Shown here piece by piece: positions 24,349 to 30,382 of a stretch of DNA of 30,382 nt (position 1 is the stretch's first letter; each line of letters opens with the position of its first letter). The notes under the pieces were generated by a model. That model saw only the letters and a program-made list of their open reading frames with translations, was not told the origin of the DNA and searched no databases. Source of the DNA: Candidatus Helarchaeota archaeon (GTDB taxonomy: Archaea > Asgardarchaeota > Lokiarchaeia > Helarchaeales > JABXJV01); the NCBI GenBank assembly GCA_013375355.1, contig JABXJV010000359.1:1-30382 (forward strand). The letters run 5' to 3'. The position numbers and the translations under genes were made by a program.

Positions 24349-25395
24349 ATGACAGATGTAAATATAGACTGGGACAATCTCGGTTTCGATTTCATGCCAA
24401 CTAGGGCTATGTACCTTTCAAAATGGGAAGAAAAGACTGGTTGGGATGAAGGTAAAGTTGTGCCATTTGGAAATTTTGAAATTTCCCCAGCTTCATGTGT
24501 ATTAAACTACGGACAAGGTATATTTGAAGGTATGAAAGCTTTAAGAACAAAAGCAAATAAGCTTGTGCTTTTTAGACCTTTGGATAATGGAAAAAGACTT
24601 AAAGCTGGTTGTGAACGTTTGCTAATACCACCCTATGATCCAGAGAAATTTGTTGATGATGTCAAGAAAGTAGTAAAAGCAAACGAAGATTATATTCCAC
24701 CATATGGCAAAGGTGCCTTATATATTCGACCCGTACTATGGGGAACCGGCCCAATTTTAGGAGTTGCACCCGCCCCTAGTTATACATTTATAATATATGT
24801 AGTTCCAGTGGGACCATACTATAAAGAAGGATTTAATCCAATTAAATTGGCTATATCCGATTTTCATAGAGCCGCACCCAAAGGTACTGGTGGTATTAAA
24901 ACAATTTGTAACTATGCAGGTTCAATGCTTCCAGCCAAAAAAGTTAAGGAAAAAGGATATAATCAAGAATTATATCTAGATGCAGCAAATAATAAATATA
25001 TTGAAGAAGTCGGGACTGCAAACTTTTTCTGTGTAGTTAATAATATTTTATTGACACCAAATCTTACCGGATCAATATTACCAGGAAATACAAGGGCTTC
25101 AATAATTGAAATAGCTAAAAAGAAATTGAATATGAAAGCAGAAGAACGAAATATTACAATTGAAGAGGTTTTAAAAGCTTCTGAAGTTTTCTGTTCGGGT
25201 ACTGCTGCAGTAGTTACTCCAATTGGATCACTGTACTACAAAGGCAAGGATTACAAATTTAATGATTTCAACGTCGGACCGATAACTCAAAAATTATATG
25301 ATTTGCTTACAAAAATTCAACTTCAAGAAGAAAAAGATATTTTTGGGTGGGTTGTTGAAGTAGAACCAGATTTAGTTGTAAAAATCCAAACCTGA
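24349..25395 (+). CDS. ilvE: branched-chain amino acid aminotransferase (PLP class IV)
   Basis: Transfers the amino group between glutamate and the 2-oxo acids of valine, leucine and isoleucine. The 348-residue protein has the class IV pattern of the longer BCAT type: ASCVLNYGQGIFEGMKALRT, ALYIRPVLWGTGPILGV, GTGGIKTICNYAGSMLPAKK with the PLP-binding lysine, YIEEVGTANFFCVVNN, GSILPGNTRASIIEIAK and EVFCSGTAAVVTPIGSL. A strong Shine-Dalgarno (AAGGAGATG) lies 5 bases before ATG, the clearest in the window, suggesting good expression. Converges on the class I aminotransferase, with 13 T-rich bases between the stops that could serve as terminator. Confidence 0.9.
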   Translation: MTDVNIDWDNLGFDFMPTRAMYLSKWEEKTGWDEGKVVPFGNFEISPASCVLNYGQGIFEGMKALRTKANKLVLFRPLDNGKRLKAGCERLLIPPYDPEKFVDDVKKVVKANEDYIPPYGKGALYIRPVLWGTGPILGVAPAPSYTFIIYVVPVGPYYKEGFNPIKLAISDFHRAAPKGTGGIKTICNYAGSMLPAKKVKEKGYNQELYLDAANNKYIEEVGTANFFCVVNNILLTPNLTGSILPGNTRASIIEIAKKKLNMKAEERNITIEEVLKASEVFCSGTAAVVTPIGSLYYKGKDYKFNDFNVGPITQKLYDLLTKIQLQEEKDIFGWVVEVEPDLVVKIQT

Positions 25396-25408
25396 TTTTT
25401 CTATTTTT

Positions 25409-26593
25409 TTATTTCATAAAATCTACTAGTTTGTCCATCGCTTCTTTTAATGCTGAGATCGGAGCTAAGTAAACAATTCTAACATGACTAGGACCATAAA
25501 CCTTTCCAAAGCCAGATCCGTAAACGAATAATACTTGTTTTTTGTTTAAAAAGTCGATTACAAATTCTTTATCGTCCTTCCATCTATTTCTAAGGTTTAT
25601 TTTTGGGAATAGATAAAAAGCACCTTCCGGTTTTTTACATTCTATCCCTTCAATTTCATTTAATCGTTCTAAACAAAAATCTCTATGTTCTTTTAGCTGT
25701 TTAACTGTCTCTTTAACATGTGCCTGTGGTCCAGTCAAGGCTGCTATACCTGCGTACTGAGCAGGGGCGTTTGCACATAACCTAATTCTGGCTAGTTTCT
25801 TCATAGACTCTTTAAAATTAGTTAGTTCATTATTTGGGTCATGATATATAATAGAACCTAAACGCAGACCCGTCATTTTATAGGTTTTTGAGAACCCCTT
25901 AAAGGTAATAACGCTTACGTCTTTTGCTAATGAAGCAGTATTTACAAACGAGCCTTCATAAACGAACTTTTCATAAATATCATCTGAAATAATGGGGAGA
26001 TCGTGTTCTCCAGCAATATCAATAATTTCTTTTAATATTTTTTTGTTATATAAAACACCTACTGGATTATTCGGTGATATTATTACAATTGATCTTGTAT
26101 TATCTGTAATTTTTTTTCTTAGATCTTCGATATCAGGCTGCCAATTGTTTTCCTCATCCATTTTGTACTCAATAGGTTTCCCTCCATAAAGAAGGCAGTA
26201 AGAACTAAAGGGTGGGTAGGAAGGACCTGGTATGAGGATTTCATCATTCGGTTCAGTCAAACCTGCATAAATAAATTCGATTGCTTCACTCACACCAGAT
26301 GTGATTAAGACATCTTCTGAAGAAATATTCAGCCCGTAATCTTTATTTTGAGTTTCGGCAATAGTTTTTCTGAGTTCCAATATACCTAAAGAATCAACAT
26401 AATAATTAAAATTCTCATTAGCAGCCTTTGTGAAAGCCTTTTTTATATGTTCCGGAGTTTTAAAATATTTTGCGGTATCTCCTATAGATAGATAGGTAAC
26501 TTTTTTCCCTTTTTTCTCTAATTCTTGTGCAACTGCAACTACATCTCGAATTGCATATTCGAATTTGTCTAATCGTTTAGCAACTTTTACCAT
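25409..26593 (-). CDS. pyridoxal-phosphate aminotransferase, class I/II
   Basis: A 394-residue aminotransferase of the aspartate/alanine type. Visible are the start RLDKFEYAIRDVVAVAQELE, LSIGDTAKYFKTPEH, ITSGVSEAIEFIYAGL (cofactor phosphate region), DEILIPGPSYPPFSSYC, IVIISPNNPVGVLYN, LPIISDDIYEKFVYE (Asp and Tyr for PLP), the Schiff-base lysine in FKGFSKTYKMTGLRLG, and VRIVYLAP (Arg for the substrate carboxylate). Glutamate-pyruvate (alanine) transaminase is the best guess; the substrate cannot be fixed from sequence. ATG 26593 directly precedes the conserved N-terminus. Confidence 0.87.
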   Translation of the reverse strand: MVKVAKRLDKFEYAIRDVVAVAQELEKKGKKVTYLSIGDTAKYFKTPEHIKKAFTKAANENFNYYVDSLGILELRKTIAETQNKDYGLNISSEDVLITSGVSEAIEFIYAGLTEPNDEILIPGPSYPPFSSYCLLYGGKPIEYKMDEENNWQPDIEDLRKKITDNTRSIVIISPNNPVGVLYNKKILKEIIDIAGEHDLPIISDDIYEKFVYEGSFVNTASLAKDVSVITFKGFSKTYKMTGLRLGSIIYHDPNNELTNFKESMKKLARIRLCANAPAQYAGIAALTGPQAHVKETVKQLKEHRDFCLERLNEIEGIECKKPEGAFYLFPKINLRNRWKDDKEFVIDFLNKKQVLFVYGSGFGKVYGPSHVRIVYLAPISALKEAMDKLVDFMK

Positions 26594-26689
26594 GAAATTA
26601 CACCAATAGATCGATGGTTCGGAAAAATTAGTCTAAAGTTAATTTAAATTTTTCCTTAAGATAAATGAACTACTATTCAGCAAGCTGGA

Positions 26690-26990
26690 TGGTTTCATCC
26701 CGGCCACGAAGGGTCTTCTTTTCATCATCCATCTAAATTTCAGTGGGATTGGCTAGTTCACGCAGCCCATTGCCTTACACCTCACCCGAAAGCCTCTTGG
26801 CGCAAGGCACTTTTGTTAAGAATGGACGAATTATTTTCTTCGCTTTGATCCTTTCCGGAACTATCTGAACGGATAGCGGAAGCTGGCGAATTCGCATCGC
26901 CCAAAGCCAAAAATCTCACTTTTCTGATCATAGGAAAGTTCTTGACTTTTGGCACGTTCAAGCCCAATTCTTTCATTCCAAACAAGCTGA
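26690..26990 (-). ncRNA. possible TnpB guide (omega/reRNA) scaffold overlapping the 3' end of tnpB
   Basis: TnpB nucleases use an RNA from the 3' end of their gene and the transposon right end. Here the last part of tnpB and the next 90 bases are GC-richer than the surroundings and hold a GGATG-AAAC-CATCC hairpin and other stems. The guide would begin past about 26686. Position inferred from the family, not shown by a match. Confidence 0.4.
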
Positions 26991-28130
26991 TATTTAAGCT
27001 TCGTTCCTATCCCTGTGATCAACATGACCACACCAGGAACAGGTAAATTCCCTTTTTCTTTTATGGGATTTTTTTCGGAGCCCGCATTTCGCACATGTTT
27101 GACTTGTGAGGGCGGGATGGCAATAATAAACGGGTATACTGCAATGATTTACCTTATATTCTATCATTGACTGTAATGTCCGAAATCCCCATCCGTGTAA
27201 CCTCCTATTCCACCTTTTCCCGAAGTTTATCGAGTTCCGAATATTTGTCAGGTCCTCCATAATTATTAGCGGACTTGAAAATTGAGTGATCCATTCAACT
27301 GCAATCCTTGACATTTTGTGATAGAAATCCCTAACTACCAATTTTTCCTTATTTTGTATTTTCTTTTTGACCGAATCCTTGTTTATTTTTTGTAACCACT
27401 TCCTAATTACGAAATATTTTTGCCTTTCAGAATTTATAACCGGATAATCCAAAATTAGGCTTTTTAAAACCTCCCCATGTTCATTTATAGCGCTTAATGC
27501 AATATTTTTTTCATTGGTGTCAATACCGATGAACGTTTTATTATTATTAGGCTTTGGGATCTCCCCATTTCTCAAGCTTATATTCATGTAATATTTTTTC
27601 TTCCGCTTTGAAATGTTACAACTTCCAATTTCATATTCTCCGGATAAAACTTTCTCCAACATTGTGAATTGTTTTTCTGAGCCAATTAAATTAACTTTAA
27701 CCCTATCTCCAGGACTGATGGTAATTCTAGCTTTATAGAATTTTTCACCATTGTCAACTTCTGACCGGATTCTATAACCTTCTTTATAATTTAATCTTGG
27801 ACTCATTGGTTCATCCTTTATTGCAGGAGGATTAGCATATGGATTTTCTTTTTTAAGCTCAAAATATGATTTTACAGCTTCAACTGCGACATCCCTTGCA
27901 CTTTGACGGACATTTGCTAGTAGTGAATGTGGAAATTTATGTAGTTCGAAAACTGATTTTGAAACTTTCCCAGTTCTATACCAAACCCCTATAAATTCGT
28001 TGTAAACACGGCGAAACTCCATCCGTAATGAATCAATTTTTTGAAAATTTATGTCTGTGGTCGAAATTCTTAGGCTAAGACAGATCATCAGTTTTTTGGT
28101 TTTTTTCTTCCGTTTTTTATTTATTGCCAT
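26782..28130 (-). pseudogene. tnpB: TnpB (IS1341-type RNA-guided nuclease), frameshift near the C-terminus
   Basis: TnpB, the RNA-guided nuclease ancestor of Cas12. A basic N-terminus is followed by the wedge region and RuvC domain: KTFIGIDTNEKNIALSAINE (first Asp), PLIIMEDLTNIRNSINF (Glu), TSQTCAKCGLRKKSH with FTCSWCGHVDHRDRNEA (CxxC pairs and the third Asp). All catalytic residues are present. The frame then ends at TAA 26994-26996, but with one T restored (GCTTTAAAT for GCTTAAAT) it goes on as LNISLFGMKELGLNV and PASAIRSDSSGKDQSEENNS to 26782, the tail typical of archaeal TnpB. Corrected length about 449 residues. The catalytic part may still be made without the tail. Confidence 0.85.
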
Positions 28131-28539
28131 AATATAATCTATGTAATGCGCAGAATATATATTTTACTATATATAAAGAAGCCATTTTGCGCAAAAATCA
28201 TATTTTTTCTAAAACAAATTTTTTCTCTTCTCTTTTAAATACTATCCATTCTTAACCGCCGCTTTAGCATCTTCGGCAGATTCAGAGCTTCTCTATTATT
28301 GATTCCAAAATTCTTAAACGAATAAAATTGAATATTTCTCCATTTTAACTGTTAATAGAAAATAAATTTAATTATAAATATCATTTTAACCAATTTTATG
28401 CAAAAAAGAGTCATTAAATTAATTTTAAAAATACGAAAAATAATTAATTGATGAATTATACATAAACTTAAACTTCAAAAAAAAAGTTGAATTTTCAATA
28501 AAAATTATAAGAAAAAAATTGACAAAATGAGGAAAAGCT

Positions 28540-28561
28540 TGACTAGAAGATACTCTAGTCA
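28540..28561 (+). promoter_or_regulatory. inverted repeat, operator copy 1
   Basis: TGACTAGA - 6 bases - TCTAGTCA, eight perfect base pairs per arm. Lies just upstream of a TATA-like stretch. Centre is 52 bases from copy 2. Confidence 0.68.
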
Positions 28562-28562
28562 T

Positions 28563-28579
28563 TATTTTATGATAAAATT
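28563..28579 (+). promoter_or_regulatory. TATA-like element between the two operators
   Basis: TATTTTATGATAAAATT lies between the two inverted repeats and is the best TATA candidate upstream of the helicase gene. If used, transcription would begin near operator copy 2, so a bound protein would block it. By eye only. Confidence 0.35.
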
Positions 28580-28590
28580 TGAGAGAGGAG

Positions 28591-28614
28591 TCGACTAGAA
28601 AATAGTCTAGTCGA
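28591..28614 (+). promoter_or_regulatory. inverted repeat, operator copy 2
   Basis: TCGACTAGA - AAATAG - TCTAGTCGA, nine perfect base pairs per arm, same core (GACTAGA/TCTAGTC) and same 6-base spacer as copy 1. The 52-base centre spacing is close to five DNA turns, which puts both sites on one face of the helix and suggests cooperative binding of a dimeric regulator. Confidence 0.7.
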
Positions 28615-28703
28615 TAATCCGAAAATTAGGTGATCTTACAGATTTGACATGTTTTATCCATTTGTGAATTAATTTGAGAAAAGGAAATAAAATAATCTTA
28701 ATT

Positions 28704-30382
28704 ATGGGAATTATTACAATTTCCCTGCTTATTACTTATACAATTTACTCAAATTCGCATAATGAAGGAATCACACTTAAACGAATTCCAAAAACAAAAC
28801 AAGTTTCTTTGAGCTGGGACTTAATTATAATAGCGCAAGTTATCTTTTTGTCTATCTATTGGTCAAAACCGGCATTCATTAATAAGGTCGAGGGATTATT
28901 TCAATTAGAATATTTTGCATTAAATAGGGGATTTTCAAGTAATGGTTTTTACGATCATCAAAGAAAAGGTATAAAATATCTCTTTATGAAAAAGAATATT
29001 TTTGTTGTAACTCCCACAAATAGCGGAAAGTCGCTCTTAGGTTATATTACACTTTGGAATTCAGTGGTAAAGCGAAAAGTAGGCGTTTACCTTGTTCCGA
29101 CCACTGAGCTTTTAAAAGAGCAGATGGTATTGTTAAGGGAATTTTTTGGGCCTGAAGTTCGTCTAATTAGGTTATCAGGGGAGCTCAAACCCACGGTTAA
29201 AGAGATAAAAGAAGCAAAGGGAAAATTGATAATTATCGGGACGTATGAGGCGTTTAGGTCTTTTCTTTTCAGTGTGCAGAATAAATATTATTTTAAATCA
29301 AAACGGATTTTTGGAGGAGTAGTTATAGATGAGATTCATAATATAAACACCCCGATTCGTGGTCCAAAATTAGAGAGTTTAATATATAAACTCCAAAAAG
29401 AACATCATCCTCAATTATGTTTCTTATCGGCAACTTTTAATAGGAAATCTGCAAGATATTGGGCTTCGCGATTTAAAGCAAAACTTATTTTATTACCCCA
29501 TAAACGGAATTTTATACTTGGCGAAACTGTAACCAAATCCACAACCAGATATGCTGAAAAATCAGATTTGGTCTATAAATTTTGTAACAGAATGATAAAT
29601 AACTTAATTGGAGGGGATGAGCTACCAGACTCAGCCGAAATTGAAAGTAAACATTTGCTGATTTTTTGTTTTTCAAGAAGAGCTGCTGAAAGACTTACTG
29701 ATGATATTAATTTTTATCTACAGTTAAAAGTTGCTTTTTTAGGGGATAAATGGTCTTGCGGGTATATTCATGCAGGACTTGATGAATATACTAAAAATTC
29801 CAATATTGAAACGTTCAAGAAACCAGAAGGGGTGAGAATATTATGTTGTTCTCCAATTTTAGAAGCGGGAATCGATATTAGGGATGTAAATTCTATTCTT
29901 ATCACCGATGCTGAATTATATACGGGGATTGAATTGAACCAAATGGTCGGAAGGATACGTGCCGAAACTGGTACTGTGACTCATTTTGTGTTAGCTAAAT
30001 CAAAAAAAGACTTTGATAAAAAATTAATACGGGATAAAAATGACACCAAAATATTTTATGGATATAAGATGGAGGTAATTAATAGTAGAATCGGGCTTAA
30101 AGAAGTCAAGCAACTTATATTAGAGCGTCTCTTTCGTTCAATGGCAAGTTTGGAAGGTATCAAAGCTTCCTTAAAAACTATCTTACATCCCAAAAAGTAT
30201 AAATTATGTCGTGATAGAATTCCAAAATATCTTCGGAAACTTAAGGCAAATCAGTTTATCCGTGAGAATAAGGGAAAATTTGGCTTAACGTTTATAGGAG
30301 AAGCGTGCGTAGAAAATCAATTAGATATAAAATTTGCAAAAAAATTCATCAAATTTCTCGAAAAAAAGCATAAACCATCGGG
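28704..30382 (+). CDS. Ski2/Hel308-like superfamily 2 helicase, N-terminal hydrophobic segments (3' end beyond the window)
   Basis: Open frame of at least 559 residues with no stop before the window end. All main helicase motifs are visible: YDHQRKGI (Q-like), TPTNSGKS (motif I, Walker A), YLVPTTELLKEQ (Ia), VVIDEIHNI (II, DEIH), FLSATF (III), FCFSRRAAERL (IV), CCSPILEAGIDIRDV (V) and NQMVGRIRAE (VI, with R in place of the usual second G-R-A-G). A winged-helix-like part follows (KYLRKLKANQFIRENKGK), as in Hel308/Brr2. Unusual is the N-terminus: about 85 residues before the Q motif include two hydrophobic stretches (MGIITISLLITYTIY and LIIIAQVIFLSIYW) that could be membrane anchors. ATG 28704 was chosen; later starts would lose these parts. 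Ski2-like versus other SF2 is by motif sense. Confidence 0.75.
   Translation, partial: MGIITISLLITYTIYSNSHNEGITLKRIPKTKQVSLSWDLIIIAQVIFLSIYWSKPAFINKVEGLFQLEYFALNRGFSSNGFYDHQRKGIKYLFMKKNIFVVTPTNSGKSLLGYITLWNSVVKRKVGVYLVPTTELLKEQMVLLREFFGPEVRLIRLSGELKPTVKEIKEAKGKLIIIGTYEAFRSFLFSVQNKYYFKSKRIFGGVVIDEIHNINTPIRGPKLESLIYKLQKEHHPQLCFLSATFNRKSARYWASRFKAKLILLPHKRNFILGETVTKSTTRYAEKSDLVYKFCNRMINNLIGGDELPDSAEIESKHLLIFCFSRRAAERLTDDINFYLQLKVAFLGDKWSCGYIHAGLDEYTKNSNIETFKKPEGVRILCCSPILEAGIDIRDVNSILITDAELYTGIELNQMVGRIRAETGTVTHFVLAKSKKDFDKKLIRDKNDTKIFYGYKMEVINSRIGLKEVKQLILERLFRSMASLEGIKASLKTILHPKKYKLCRDRIPKYLRKLKANQFIRENKGKFGLTFIGEACVENQLDIKFAKKFIKFLEKKHKPS

Larger units (their letters stand above)
26685..28200 (-). 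mobile_element. IS200/IS605-group element of the tnpB-only (IS1341) type, approximate limits
   Basis: A lone tnpB with no tnpA transposase nearby. Past the gene end lies a hairpin-rich region with GGATG/CATCC (26687-26700), typical of the right end and of the guide RNA scaffold. On the other side, A/T palindromes TATATA...TATATA and TTTTGCGCAAAA (about 28182-28193) may mark the left end. This type has no terminal inverted repeats, so exact borders are not decided here. It would need a TnpA from elsewhere to move. Confidence 0.55.
28131..28703. other. 573-base intergenic stretch: element left end and helicase control region
   Basis: No gene was seen. The first 70 bases hold the likely left end of the tnpB element and its promoter. 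A slightly GC-richer patch (28250-28300) matches nothing I recognise. The last 170 bases carry two long inverted repeats and a TATA-like element before the helicase gene. Confidence 0.65.

Noticed and set aside
26861..27094. Open frame on the minus strand overlapping the tnpB end
   Set aside because: It runs in a third frame across the zinc-finger part of tnpB and has no protein-like pattern; the tail belongs to the frame ending at 26782.

Overview
The window looks like a chromosomal piece of a low-GC archaeon, most likely an Asgard (Promethearchaeota/Lokiarchaeia-type) genome. Archaeal signs are SRP54 with an M domain, the archaeal pterin genes mptA, mptD and a TIGR00284-type DHPS-like protein, COG1665 and CooT-type proteins, BRE/TATA-like promoters and many TTG/GTG starts. 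Asgard is an inference from a stand-alone Roadblock/LC7 protein, two 7-TM proteins with a longin/roadblock-like tail, PH-like small proteins and bacterial-type sugar enzymes. No tRNA, rRNA or CRISPR array was found.

Layout. 1-1031: the 3' end of an FAD oxidoreductase gene followed by its usual DUF1667 partner. 2139-1037 (minus): dihydroneopterin aldolase mptD, with an unusual start, and a winged-helix regulator. 2265-4530: two paralogous 7-TM sensor-like proteins. 4564-14705: a long plus-strand block holding DUF447, an AIR-synthase-like protein, beta-RFAP synthase (interrupted by an in-frame TAA), DUF1464, DHPS-like protein, MptA, two tandem nucleotidyltransferases, a CooT-like protein and a wHTH regulator. 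With mptD this is a tetrahydromethanopterin (H4MPT) biosynthesis island. 16100-14709 (minus) is SRP54, divergent from a Roadblock/LC7 gene at 16370. 17378-20354 holds fructose bisphosphatase GlpX and class II aldolase (minus) and triosephosphate isomerase (plus), a gluconeogenic cluster. Next come a DUF89 phosphatase, three small PH-like proteins, a tail-anchored zinc-ribbon protein, a 650-base intergenic stretch with two copies of a structured repeat, a branched-chain aminotransferase convergent with a class I aminotransferase, a TnpB element, and a Ski2-like helicase that runs off the window end and is preceded by two strong inverted-repeat operators.

Genes working together. The pterin island would supply H4MPT for Wood-Ljungdahl-type C1 metabolism: MptA opens GTP, MptD makes 6-hydroxymethyl-dihydropterin, beta-RFAP synthase makes the ribofuranosylaminobenzene arm, and the DHPS-like protein is the candidate pterin-binding partner. 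TPI, aldolase and GlpX together take triose phosphates to fructose 6-phosphate.

Quality note. Four genes carry lesions: a nonsense codon in beta-RFAP synthase, and one-base deletions in short A/T runs in glpX, tpiA and tnpB. Two more (mptD, glpX) have a Shine-Dalgarno sequence but no ATG/GTG/TTG where the family start is expected. The three identical-type deletions in A/T runs suggest sequencing or assembly error, but real decay or recoding cannot be excluded from this sequence alone.
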